Positions 36,066-44,162 of a stretch of 64,000 nt of DNA are shown here, piece after piece (positions within the stretch are counted from its first letter, which is position 1; every line of letters starts with the position of its first letter). The notes under the pieces are model-generated. The model ran no database searches, had not been told where the DNA came from, and worked only from the letters and a program-made list of their open reading frames with translations. Where the stretch lies: the NCBI GenBank assembly GCA_965229635.1, contig OZ245894.1, positions 186,001 through 250,000 on the forward strand, in the 5' to 3' direction. This DNA is from BQJU01 sp965229635. Lineage in GTDB: Bacteria > Bacteroidota > Bacteroidia > Chitinophagales > Saprospiraceae. Made by a program: the position numbers and the translations under genes.

Positions 36066-36140
36066 CTACGCCTAAACCGCCTCAACTGTCTCCTCCGCCT
36101 CAACTGTCTCCTCCGCCTCAACTGTCTCCTCCGCCTCAAC
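36066..36140 (+). repeat. 18-bp tandem repeat array
   Basis: CGCCTCAACTGTCTCCTC repeated a little over three times, with a degenerate CGCCTAAAC unit at the start. Because 18 is divisible by three, it translates to a repeating LLRLNC in one frame, which I regard as spurious. Confidence 0.7.
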
Positions 36141-36157
36141 ATAAACTTCATAAACCC

Positions 36158-36196
36158 GAGCAGGGTTTCCAGAATTATAGAATTTGCAGGATGAAC
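36158..36196 (+). repeat. Degenerate 37-bp repeat, copy 5
   Basis: GAGCAGGGTTTCCAGAATTA then TAGAATTTGCAGGATGAAC. Confidence 0.6.
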
Positions 36197-36240
36197 CTTC
36201 TTTAAACTCCTACACCCTACACCCTAAACTTCTTCAACCA

Positions 36241-36834
36241 TCAATCCACCCACCTCAATGTGGTAATCATCTTAAACACATCCTCCTTCAAAAAGGCGTA
36301 AACCGGGGCCAGTGAATCGGGGCGGGCCTGAGTGTTGAAGTACAGCGCGCCACGCAGGAAGTGGTCCGTGCTATCGGTTAGGTAAAATTGGACAGGGGAA
36401 GCAGCAGGGCCTTGCATTTCAAAAACAAACCCGCTGACCTGATTGGGCAGTTGAACCGGTTCTTCTTCGATGTAATTGGCCTTCTTGTTGTGCCAATCCA
36501 CCATCTCAAAAGCTTCTTTTTTTAGGGTATTAAAGTCTTTCTGCTTGCTGATAGGGTAGTAACTACAGTGCAGGCGACTGTCAAAATCCGGGAAGTAGAG
36601 ATCAAACCAGCATGGATGCGCCGGGGTTTGGCCAAAAAAAGTGGTGTCCTGTTGGATTTTTGCGTAGGTAGGATACTCAAAAGTGAAGGAACAGTAATCT
36701 CCAGCAAATGACTGATAAGCCTTGTCCGGATAAATGACCCTAGGGTAGCCGCGTGGCTTGGGCGTAAGGGCTGGCTCTTCTCCACAAGCGGTCAATAACA
36801 GGCTGAACAGGATAAAAAACAGAGGGATTCTCAT
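36241..36834 (-). CDS. gldD: Gliding motility lipoprotein GldD
   Basis: About 197 residues from MRIPLFFILFSLLLTACG, a clean lipoprotein signal. The upstream in-frame ATG would prepend 41 residues and overlap gldE. Family hallmarks are LTPKPRGYPRVIYPDKAYQ, CSFTFEYPTYAKI and CWFDLYFPDFDSRLHCSYY. GldD is an essential lipoprotein of Bacteroidota gliding and type IX secretion. It lies 40 bases after gldE in the usual order. Confidence 0.9.
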   Translation of the reverse strand: MRIPLFFILFSLLLTACGEEPALTPKPRGYPRVIYPDKAYQSFAGDYCSFTFEYPTYAKIQQDTTFFGQTPAHPCWFDLYFPDFDSRLHCSYYPISKQKDFNTLKKEAFEMVDWHNKKANYIEEEPVQLPNQVSGFVFEMQGPAASPVQFYLTDSTDHFLRGALYFNTQARPDSLAPVYAFLKEDVFKMITTLRWVD

Positions 36835-36874
36835 GATAGATCTTGCATTGAAAAAGAACAAAAAACTAATGGCT

Positions 36875-38323
36875 TTATCGGGGAAGTGTGAGCAAAATGT
36901 GCTCAATACGTCGATTGGTAACCTTAACGATCTTGAAGGTAAAATCATTGTATCCAATTTCTTCTCCTTCTTTGGGAAGGCGGCCCAATATTTCGAGGAT
37001 CATGCCGGCCAGTGAATCCGACTCTCCTTTTACCTCATCAAAAGTGGTGGTATCCAGCCCAACTTGGCGACAAACATCATTGAGCAGGGTCTTGCCGTCA
37101 AAAATGTAGTTGTAATCATCAATTTTCTGAAAGTCAACTTCAAAATCGTCGTCAAATTCGTCCTTGATATCGCCAATGATTTCTTCCATAATGTCTTCCA
37201 AAGTCACCAACCCGGATGTACCGCCATACTCATCCACCACAATGGCCATGTGCAGGTGCTGCCGCTGAAATTCACGAAGCAAATCATCGATCTTTTTAGC
37301 TTCCGGCACAAACAGTACGTTGGTGCGGATCAGGCTCTGCCATTCAAAGTCGGCATCGCGTTGGAGGTTACCCAGCAGGTCCTTGACGTACAGGATGCCG
37401 GTGATGTTGTCAAAATCGGTTTCGTAAACCGGAATACGGGAGAAACCCGACTCCTTCACCACCTGTAATAGATCACGATAATCGCTGCGAAAATCAATGG
37501 CGATTACATCTACCCTCGAACGCATAATTTGGGTAACCGACACATCTCCAAATTTGACGATGCTTTTCAAAATGTCAATCTCGTGCTCCGTTCCCTGGTT
37601 ATTGGTTACCGTCAGATCAATAGCCTCGTCGATATCCTCCCGGCTGGTGATGAGCACCCCGGTTCTGGTCCTGGCCAGTCGCCGCTCGATGAGTTTGGTC
37701 CAGTTGACCAGGATCATACTCAGTGGCGAAAAGGCCTTCATTAAAAAGCCCAATGGCGCCGACATCACCTTCGCCAGGCCAATGTTGTTGACGCGGGCGT
37801 ATACCTTTGGTGCCACCTCTCCAAAGAGTACCAGCAGAAAAGTAACACCAACCACATTGATGGCAAAACTAATGCCGCTCGCGGTACCCTCCAGGTCCAA
37901 TCGACTACCCAGGTAAGGTATCCTGAGCAATTGTTGCGCCCAGCTATTGTAGAGGGCAGCAGGCAGGATTTGTGTCAACACATAATCCGACACCAGCACA
38001 ATGGCAATATTGATGAAATTATTGGCAATCAGAATCGTCGCCAATAGCTTTCGGGGAAAATCTTTCAGCTCCAGAATGCGCTGACTGGCTTTGTTGTTTT
38101 CCTGGGAGAGTTTTTCAAAGTCGTTGTGGGTAAGGGAAAAGAAAGCCACCTCTGATCCGGAGATCAAACCTGAGCAAATCAGCAGCAAAATAATGGCAAT
38201 AGTACCTAAAATAACCCCTGGTGGAGGTATGGCTAGGAGTAGCATTGATAGGTGTAATCCGACCAGCAGACTGTCAAGTTCCGTTTCCAAAGAGTCCAGG
38301 ATTAAATAAGACCAATAGCGCAA
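36875..38323 (-). CDS. gldE: Gliding motility-associated protein GldE (CNNM/CBS/CorC-type)
   Basis: 482 residues. An N-terminal DUF21/CNNM membrane part (TIAIILLLICSGLISGSEVAFFSL and three further helices) is followed by a pair of CBS domains (QIMRSRVDVIAIDF, LREFQRQHLHMAIVVDEYGGTSGLVTLEDIMEEIIGDI) and a CorC/HlyC C-terminal domain (YIFDGKTLLNDVC). In F. johnsoniae GldE assists GldD. The first ATG is used; a start at residue 27 is possible. Confidence 0.9.
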   Translation of the reverse strand: MRYWSYLILDSLETELDSLLVGLHLSMLLLAIPPPGVILGTIAIILLLICSGLISGSEVAFFSLTHNDFEKLSQENNKASQRILELKDFPRKLLATILIANNFINIAIVLVSDYVLTQILPAALYNSWAQQLLRIPYLGSRLDLEGTASGISFAINVVGVTFLLVLFGEVAPKVYARVNNIGLAKVMSAPLGFLMKAFSPLSMILVNWTKLIERRLARTRTGVLITSREDIDEAIDLTVTNNQGTEHEIDILKSIVKFGDVSVTQIMRSRVDVIAIDFRSDYRDLLQVVKESGFSRIPVYETDFDNITGILYVKDLLGNLQRDADFEWQSLIRTNVLFVPEAKKIDDLLREFQRQHLHMAIVVDEYGGTSGLVTLEDIMEEIIGDIKDEFDDDFEVDFQKIDDYNYIFDGKTLLNDVCRQVGLDTTTFDEVKGESDSLAGMILEILGRLPKEGEEIGYNDFTFKIVKVTNRRIEHILLTLPR

Positions 38324-38368
38324 AAACCCGGAAGCGGAACCTCCGGGTCTTTACACATATTCATATCT

Positions 38369-38851
38369 TTAAAAGGGTAGATCATCGTCTGCCGCATCGG
38401 GTATCTGTTCTCCGTTAGGTGTTGACGCAGGCGCTTCGGATTTGGGCGTCGAACTGGTATTGGTGTAGCTCGGCATTTCATCTTCCGGAGAAGGGAAATA
38501 ATTACTACTACCACCAGAATCACCATCTTTACGGCTCAGTAGCCGGAAGTAATTACCCACCACTTCCGTTGTCCTCCGGTTGTTACCATCCTGGTCCTGC
38601 CAGCTGCGGTGGGTCAATTTGCCTTCAATATATATTTGAGCACCCTTAAATAGCTGTGCTTCTGCTCTTTCAGCCAGATTTCTCCATACCACCACATCGT
38701 GCCACTCGGTTTGTTGTTGCCACTCACCACTCTTATCCTTATAGTTCTCATTGGTAGCAACCGAAAACTTGGCTACAACTGCCCCATTCTCCAAACGCCG
38801 CACTTCCGGGTCCTTTCCCAGGTTGCCGATTAAAATAACACGGTTTACCAT
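38369..38851 (-). CDS. ssb: Single-stranded DNA-binding protein
   Basis: 160 residues. OB-fold core MVNRVILIGNLGKDPEVRRL, TEWHDVVVWRNLAERAEAQL, YIEGKLTHRSWQDQDG, then a disordered Ser/Pro-rich tail ending in the conserved acidic tip DDDLPF, which docks repair and replication proteins. Length and layout are standard. It lies between mutY and gldE, 25 bases after mutY. Confidence 0.96.
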   Translation of the reverse strand: MVNRVILIGNLGKDPEVRRLENGAVVAKFSVATNENYKDKSGEWQQQTEWHDVVVWRNLAERAEAQLFKGAQIYIEGKLTHRSWQDQDGNNRRTTEVVGNYFRLLSRKDGDSGGSSNYFPSPEDEMPSYTNTSSTPKSEAPASTPNGEQIPDAADDDLPF

Positions 38852-38876
38852 TTACTTTCCTTTTTATGGGTTTGAA

Positions 38877-39974
38877 TCAAAGTAATTTTAAATATAGCGA
38901 ATTATCCCGTAAATACAAATCTATAATTTTGGGGAATGCAAATTTACGCAAGTTTTTCCTTTCAACAATTAAATGGGAATTCTCGATTTGTGGAGCTTCG
39001 GAAATCCGGATTTCCAAAAAGGTAGCAATAATCTTTTGGTGGGTCAGCAACTGCTGAAAAGGCGGAGAAACTGACTCAACCTTAACGGCATGACCTCCAG
39101 TCCACTCCTGCCACTCCTCCAACCGCTGCAATTGCTTTTCATCGGGCTTCAGTTGGTCCATCTCAATCAGTGGAAATTCGTACAGGTTGCGCCAGATATC
39201 TTTTTTGTTACGCTTTCGCAAAATGACCTGTTGGTCAAAATTAATGATCAGGTAATGAAAATAGCGGGTCTTTTTCGCAATCTTTTTGGCCTTTACCGGT
39301 AACTCCAGCACCCGATCGGATTGGTGTGCCTGGCACCTTGCCTGGAATGCACACTGCTCACATTTCGGATTGCGGGGCGTGCAGTGGATGGCGCCAAAAT
39401 CCATCATGGCCTGATTGTAGCGGCCGGCCTGAGTGGGATCAAGTAGGGCTTGCGCCAAATGGGCAAACTGCTTCTTCCCCTCCGTGGAATCAATAGGAGT
39501 ATCGATGCCAAAAATGCGGGACAATACCCGAAACACATTGCCATCAAGCACGGCAAAAGGCAGGTCGTAGGCAAAAGAAGCAATAGCGGCAGCAGTATAA
39601 GGGCCCACTCCCTTTAGTGCCAGAATACCCTCGTAGGTATCCGGAAATTTGCCCTTCAAATCTTCGGCCACGTATTTGGCAGCAGCATGCATATTTCGGG
39701 CCCGGGAGTAATAACCCAGTCCTTCCCATTGCTTCATCACTTCATCCTCCGGTGCGGCAGCGAGGTATTCCACTTTGGGATATTTCTCACGAAAGCGCTC
39801 ATAATACGCCCACCCCTGCTCTACACGGGTTTGTTGCAGGATAATTTCCGAAAGCCAGATGAAATAGGGGTTTTCTTCCCCTTTCCAGGGAAGCGGACGC
39901 GGATTTTCAAGCGACCACTGTAGTAGTTTTTGGCGAAAGCCGATGATGTCCCGTTCCGAAAGTGCTGGATCCAA
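38877..39974 (-). CDS. mutY: A/G-specific adenine glycosylase
   Basis: 365 residues. Helix-hairpin-helix region with ILQQTRVEQGWAYYERF near residue 45, LKGVGPYTAAAIASF near 120 and the catalytic Asp in VLDGNVFRVLSR near 140. The iron-sulfur cluster motif C-x6-C-x2-C-x5-C is intact (CTPRNPKCEQCAFQARC near 195). The C-terminal NUDIX-like domain recognises 8-oxoG. It removes adenine mispaired with 8-oxoguanine. A TATATTTG -7 box lies at 40002-39995, about 20 bases upstream. Confidence 0.95.
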   Translation of the reverse strand: MDPALSERDIIGFRQKLLQWSLENPRPLPWKGEENPYFIWLSEIILQQTRVEQGWAYYERFREKYPKVEYLAAAPEDEVMKQWEGLGYYSRARNMHAAAKYVAEDLKGKFPDTYEGILALKGVGPYTAAAIASFAYDLPFAVLDGNVFRVLSRIFGIDTPIDSTEGKKQFAHLAQALLDPTQAGRYNQAMMDFGAIHCTPRNPKCEQCAFQARCQAHQSDRVLELPVKAKKIAKKTRYFHYLIINFDQQVILRKRNKKDIWRNLYEFPLIEMDQLKPDEKQLQRLEEWQEWTGGHAVKVESVSPPFQQLLTHQKIIATFLEIRISEAPQIENSHLIVERKNLRKFAFPKIIDLYLRDNSLYLKLL

Positions 39975-39994
39975 TATAGAGATGATTTATATCT

Positions 39995-40002
39995 CAAATA
40001 TA
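39995..40002 (-). promoter_or_regulatory. -7 promoter element for the mutY-ssb-gldE-gldD unit
   Basis: TATATTTG on the minus strand matches TAnnTTTG and lies about 20 bases before the mutY start codon. No clear -33 TTG. Confidence 0.45.
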
Positions 40003-40020
40003 GCCCTTTGACGGGAGTTT

Positions 40021-40061
40021 GACCATGTTTGCAGCTCAAAGTTTGACCTCCAAACATGGTC
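40021..40061. repeat. REP-like palindrome
   Basis: GACCATGTTTG (40021-40031) and CAAACATGGTC (40051-40061) are perfect 11-bp inverted repeats, with ACCTCCAAACATG shared with 34079-34091. Confidence 0.65.
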
Positions 40062-40067
40062 TGAACG

Positions 40068-40099
40068 AAAAAGGGGCTGCCTCATCTGGTGAGACAGCC
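40068..40099 (-). terminator. Terminator after the ECF sigma gene
   Basis: On the minus strand GGCTGTCTCA pairs with TGAGGCAGCC (one wobble) and is followed after two further C residues by five T residues, about 30 bases after the sigma stop codon. Confidence 0.8.
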
Positions 40100-40128
40100 T
40101 CCTTAACATCCATTGCTTATGAAATTTC

Positions 40129-40671
40129 TTAAACCTTATCGGCAGCTTCTACCCGGAGGTTCTTTTTGCCATAATAGTTGCCGATCAGGGCTTTCAATTC
40201 CTTGCGGGCGAAAAAGATGCGGCTCTTTACAGTTCCCAGTGGCAGATCGAGGTGATCAGCAATTTCCTGGTACTTAAAACCCTGATAGTGCATCAGAAAC
40301 GGAATGCGAATCCCATCTTCCAGAGACTCGATCATTCGCGTCAGCTCTTTCATCATGATCTTTGATTCAGCGCCGTTCGAGATTTCTACCTTCCCGGAAT
40401 TGATATAATATAAGTTATCAGTCGAATCTATAATTGTATTCGCCTTGACCTTTTTGCGGTAATTATTAATGAAAATGTTTTTCATAATGGTAAAGGTCCA
40501 GGCCTTGAAGTTGGTACCGGGACGAAACTTATCTCGGTTTGTCATGGCCCGAAACGCAGTTTCCTGAAAAAGGTCTTTAGCATCCTCAACATTCTTTGTC
40601 AGATTATAGGCAAAGGCATTTAGCAAGGAGGACATCTGTTCGAAACGACTATAAAATTCTAATTGAGACAT
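40129..40671 (-). CDS. RNA polymerase ECF sigma factor
   Basis: 180 residues. Region 2 (LLNAFAYNLTKNVEDAKDLFQETAFRAM, NFKAWTFTIMKNIFINNYRK) and region 4 with helix-turn-helix (GFKYQEIADHLDLPLGTVKSRIFFARKEL) are complete. The C-terminus is Lys/Arg-rich. No anti-sigma gene is adjacent on either side. The promoter carries a 15-base sequence repeated as an inverted copy 160 bases upstream. A terminator follows. It is monocistronic. Confidence 0.9.
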   Translation of the reverse strand: MSQLEFYSRFEQMSSLLNAFAYNLTKNVEDAKDLFQETAFRAMTNRDKFRPGTNFKAWTFTIMKNIFINNYRKKVKANTIIDSTDNLYYINSGKVEISNGAESKIMMKELTRMIESLEDGIRIPFLMHYQGFKYQEIADHLDLPLGTVKSRIFFARKELKALIGNYYGKKNLRVEAADKV

Positions 40672-40726
40672 GACCGATATTTTTTAGATTTTGGCAATTA
40701 GAGGCTCTCTTCTCATTTGTTGAATC

Positions 40727-40757
40727 AAAGATAAGTAAAAGTTAAACAAAATCCAAG
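40727..40757 (-). promoter_or_regulatory. Promoter of the ECF sigma gene with overlapping operator candidate
   Basis: TTG at 40757-40755, 20 bases, then TATCTTTG at 40734-40727, a full Bacteroidota promoter. The spacer contains 15 bases (40738-40752) that recur as a perfect inverted copy at 40899-40913. Confidence 0.6.
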
Positions 40758-41082
40758 CTAAGTTTCCACAAAAAGGTGCCAATTTCAACAAATCAATGTA
40801 TAAACATCGTTTAAACAACTGATTTTCAGATGCATAAACACCAAAAGTAAAATTCGCTACAATTTTATACTTTCAGTAAGAATTGAAAATTAAGCATGTT
40901 TTGTTTAACTTTTACCCTCTTTTGGGTTCATTTTGTTCAACAAGACGGCCCTTCATAATCATCGGTTCGCAATGAAGAATATTTGTTCCGAGGTGGGTGA
41001 TACGATTAAAATGCTCTAGCGTCTGGCTTTCAGCCGACGCTATAAGCAGGACAAAATGGAAGAGATGCAAGACCGCTGGCCC
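40758..41082. other. Gene-free region upstream of the sigma gene
   Basis: AT-rich. Contains the distal arm TTTTGTTTAACTTTT (40899-40913) and a perfect hairpin TAGCGTC...GACGCTA (41017-41042). No gene supported. Confidence 0.55.
41017..41042. terminator. Perfect hairpin downstream of the LptF/LptG gene
   Basis: TAGCGTC-TGGCT-TTC-AGCC-GACGCTA forms an uninterrupted stem with one bulge. It lies about 40 bases after the permease stop codon on the minus strand. No T-run, so a REP-like hairpin is equally possible. Confidence 0.45.
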
Positions 41083-42171
41083 CTATTTCTGAGCATTGAG
41101 CACCAGATAAGCTGCTATAAAGGAAAAGACGATATTGGGCAACCAAATACCAATCAATGGAGGCAATAGTTGACCAGTAGCAAAAACAATGGCAAAACGG
41201 GAAAGAAAGATAAAAACGGCCCCAATGGCCACACCAATGGCCAGGTGCAGCCCGATCCCTCCCCTGACCTTGCGCGCCGCGATGGAGACGCCGATAATGG
41301 TGAGTATAAAGATGGTAAACGGCTCGGCCGTTCGTCGGTAAAGCTCGATTTCGTATTTTTCGGTATTGCCCATGCCCCGACTCTTGCGCTCCTGAATGTA
41401 GTCGCGCAACTGGGCGGAGGTCATCATGGATTGCTGCTCCGTGTAATCAACAAAATCTTCCGGTCGCAAATTGACAGTGGTGTCCATCTGTTCGCCTCGC
41501 CCCACCACCAGCGTTTCCTTCATCCCATCAAACGTACGAATTTCGTAGCTCCGTAAAAGCCAGCGATCCGGAGGTCCTTGCCATTCCGCCGTGGCGGCCT
41601 TTAGCATATAGACCAGCTCATTGCTATCATAGCGCTCCAGCCGAAAATTGCGGGCAGTACTGTCCCGCTTGCGGTAGGAATTGACATAAATCTTGGTGTC
41701 GGGTCCCACAAACATGTGTACATCGCGGGTTTTTCCCTTATCATTATCGCGGGAAATGTAGGTATGCTCCAGGTCTAGCCGGGTCTTATTGCCCAACGGA
41801 ATAAAATAGTGATTGCCTATGAGGTGCAACCCGGCAATAAATACCGCCGAAATGATGTAGGGCCGCAAAAACCGCCGAAAACTGACGCCGGCATTAAAAA
41901 TGGAAATGATCTCGGAATTGTAGGCCATGCGCGAGGTGAAAAAGACCACCGCAATCAATGTAAACAATGGCCACAACAACCCGGCAATGAAGATGATAAA
42001 ATTGGGGTAGTAATCCACCAAAATCTCATACTTCGTGATTGGCTCTTCGATAAATTTCTCCACCTTCTCACTAAAATCAATGATCACCGAGATCATCGAA
42101 AAGATGAGCACCGTAAAGAAAAAGGTGGTCATGAATTTACGAATGATATACCAATCTAGTTTTTTCAGCAT
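41083..42171 (-). CDS. LptF/LptG family lipopolysaccharide export permease
   Basis: 362 residues. YjgP/YjgQ family: three N-terminal helices (MTTFFFTVLIFSMISVIIDF, FIIFIAGLLWPLFTLIAVVFF, FLRPYIISAVFIAGLHLIG), a periplasmic jellyroll-like domain (residues about 135-260) and three C-terminal helices. MLKKLDWYIIRKFMTTF is a typical start. With LptB it would extract LPS from the inner membrane. It follows the tgt gene by 75 bases on the same strand, as is common in Bacteroidota. Confidence 0.9.
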   Translation of the reverse strand: MLKKLDWYIIRKFMTTFFFTVLIFSMISVIIDFSEKVEKFIEEPITKYEILVDYYPNFIIFIAGLLWPLFTLIAVVFFTSRMAYNSEIISIFNAGVSFRRFLRPYIISAVFIAGLHLIGNHYFIPLGNKTRLDLEHTYISRDNDKGKTRDVHMFVGPDTKIYVNSYRKRDSTARNFRLERYDSNELVYMLKAATAEWQGPPDRWLLRSYEIRTFDGMKETLVVGRGEQMDTTVNLRPEDFVDYTEQQSMMTSAQLRDYIQERKSRGMGNTEKYEIELYRRTAEPFTIFILTIIGVSIAARKVRGGIGLHLAIGVAIGAVFIFLSRFAIVFATGQLLPPLIGIWLPNIVFSFIAAYLVLNAQK

Positions 42172-42246
42172 ACTGCTTTTATCTTTTCCAATTTCAAAAC
42201 GCCCTAAAGCTGAAATAGTGGAATATTTTGATTGTCTTTAACAAAA

Positions 42247-43377
42247 CTACAACCTTCTTTGCAGTTGATTAACCATTTGCGCCTTCCAACTGCTGAAATC
42301 TCCGGCCAGAATATGCTTGCGTGCTTCGCCCACCAGCCAGAGAAAGAAACTCAAATTGTGCAAGGATGCGATCTGTGCCCCCAACAATTCCTTGGTGTGT
42401 ACCAAATGACGCAGATACGCCTTGGTATGGTGACGACTGGTTGGACAAGGCCCGTTTTCATCAATCGGACTGTGATCATCCTTCCACTTCTGGTTTTTGA
42501 TATTGATGATGCCTTCGGCAGTGTACAATAGTCCGTGTCGGGCATTACGCGTTGGCAATACACAGTCAAACATATCGACCCCCACCGCAATACATTCCAG
42601 CAAATTGACCGGAGTGCCCACGCCCATCAAATAGCGGGGTTTTTCCTTGGGCAAAATATCACACACCATATCGGTTACGCGGTACATCTCCTCTTCGGGT
42701 TCTCCCACCGACAGGCCGCCAATGGCGTTGCCTTCCCTTTCAAACGAGGCAATCGTTTCGGCAGAAGCCCGGCGCAAATCATCATACGTACTGCCCTGCA
42801 CAATCGGAAACAGCGTTTGGCTATAGCCATATTTGCCTTTGGTTTGGTCAAAGTGATCACAACAACGCTTCAGCCAACGATGCGTGAGTTCCATCGAATT
42901 TTTGGCATATTTATAATCGCACGGATAAGGCGGACATTCATCAAATGCCATAATAATATCACCGCCGATGGAGCGCTGGATGTCAATGGCCCGCTCGGGC
43001 GTAAAAAAGTGCTTTGATCCATCTATATGCGAAGCAAAAGTAACGCCTTCTTCCGTGATCTTGCGGCGGTGGCTCAACGAATACACCTGAAACCCACCGC
43101 TATCGGTCAAAATGGGTTTGTTCCAGCCATTAAAGGCGTGCAAGCCCCCGGCGTTTTCCAATATTTCGATGCCCGGCCGCAAATACAGGTGATAGGTATT
43201 GCCCAGAATGATCTGTGCCTTGATCACCTCCTCCAATTCGTGCTGGTGTACGGCCTTCACCGTGCCCACCGTGCCCACCGGCATAAAAATCGGCGTTTCA
43301 ATCGTGCCGTGATCCGTCTCGATGAGGCCGGCGCGGGCTTTGCTGCCGGGGTCGTTGTGTTGTAAGGTAAATTTCAT
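42247..43377 (-). CDS. tgt: tRNA-guanine(34) transglycosylase
   Basis: 376 residues from MKFTLQHNDPGSKARAG; a start six codons upstream is less likely. Catalytic and substrate motifs are present: TPIFMPVGTVGTV, LTDSGGFQVYSL, GGLSVGEPEEEMYRV, and DMFDCVLPTRNARHG with the nucleophilic Asp. The C-terminal zinc site is altered: where E. coli has CxCxxC...H, only the middle Cys311 and His340 remain, with Gly309 and Ser314 at the other places. It exchanges G34 for the queuosine precursor in tRNA-Asp, Asn, His and Tyr. Confidence 0.93.
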   Translation of the reverse strand: MKFTLQHNDPGSKARAGLIETDHGTIETPIFMPVGTVGTVKAVHQHELEEVIKAQIILGNTYHLYLRPGIEILENAGGLHAFNGWNKPILTDSGGFQVYSLSHRRKITEEGVTFASHIDGSKHFFTPERAIDIQRSIGGDIIMAFDECPPYPCDYKYAKNSMELTHRWLKRCCDHFDQTKGKYGYSQTLFPIVQGSTYDDLRRASAETIASFEREGNAIGGLSVGEPEEEMYRVTDMVCDILPKEKPRYLMGVGTPVNLLECIAVGVDMFDCVLPTRNARHGLLYTAEGIINIKNQKWKDDHSPIDENGPCPTSRHHTKAYLRHLVHTKELLGAQIASLHNLSFFLWLVGEARKHILAGDFSSWKAQMVNQLQRRL

Positions 43378-43501
43378 TAGGCCACAAAAATACATTTGTA
43401 TGAGGAATCTTGTATAAATTAGGCGAAATTCCTTCTTTGTGTTAGATCACAGTCCAGATGAATAAGTTTAAATCACTTCGATACACCCAACTGCTATAAA
43501 A

Positions 43502-44134
43502 ATGATCAACCTGATTTTTGATGGTATTAAGGTAGGCCTGATCCTCTGTATCTTGCTGGGTCCCATCTTTTTTGCGTTGATCCAGGCGGGAGCGGAATAC
43601 GGCTTTCGGGCGGGAGCCATGGTTGGTCTCGGTATCTGGATCAGCGATTTGCTGTTTATCGCCGGCGTCTATTTTGGCGTTTCCTACATTGAGCAGCTGG
43701 TAGCCTGGGAGCATTTTGCCATCACGCTGGGCATTGCCGGCAGTATTATTCTGGCCGCTTTTGGCCTCGGCACCCTGCTTTCCAAACCCGCCTTGCCCAG
43801 CCCGGGTGAAGTATTGCCCAAAGTAAAAAACTGGCTAGCCTTTTGGGTGAAAGGATTCCTGATCAATACCATCAACCCCTTTACCGTATTTTTCTGGATT
43901 GGCATCATGACCTCTGTAGTGATGGAAGGAAATCTTGGTGAGCAACAGGCATTCTGGTACTTTTCGGGCATTTTGGGTACGATCATCATAACGGATAGTT
44001 TAAAGGTGGCTTTCGCCAAATATCTTCGCAGTCATCTCCAATTTCACCATTTATTGTGGTTGCGCCGCATTTCCGGTGCCGCCCTGATTATTTTTGGTAT
44101 CGGACTGTTGGTACGGGTGCTCTGGCTTGGATAA
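43502..44134 (+). CDS. LysE-family exporter
   Basis: 210 residues with five or six hydrophobic helices typical of the LysE/RhtB family. The conserved first helix LILCILLGPIFFALIQAGAEYGFRAG is followed by DLLFIAGVYFGVSYIEQL and the INTINPFTVFFWIGIM motif near residue 120. These transporters export amino acids or related small molecules by proton antiport. The substrate is not predictable. Divergent from tgt. Confidence 0.87.
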   Translation: MINLIFDGIKVGLILCILLGPIFFALIQAGAEYGFRAGAMVGLGIWISDLLFIAGVYFGVSYIEQLVAWEHFAITLGIAGSIILAAFGLGTLLSKPALPSPGEVLPKVKNWLAFWVKGFLINTINPFTVFFWIGIMTSVVMEGNLGEQQAFWYFSGILGTIIITDSLKVAFAKYLRSHLQFHHLLWLRRISGAALIIFGIGLLVRVLWLG

Positions 44135-44162
44135 CACTAACCAATCATAAATCAATAATAGT

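Larger units (their letters stand above)
35718..36240. other. Gene-free stretch with repeat remnants
   Basis: Holds three good and one weak (35937) copies of the 37-bp repeat family, an 18-bp tandem array and C/T-rich low-complexity runs similar to 10.9-11.1 kb. No gene supported. Confidence 0.6.

Noticed and set aside
36066..36140. Possible CRISPR array
   Set aside because: Units of 18 bp without unique spacers; it is a plain tandem repeat. No CRISPR array or cas gene is visible in the window.
36012..36194. 60-codon ORF with LLRLNC repeats
   Set aside because: Produced by the 18-bp tandem array, whose length is a multiple of three; no other coding signal.
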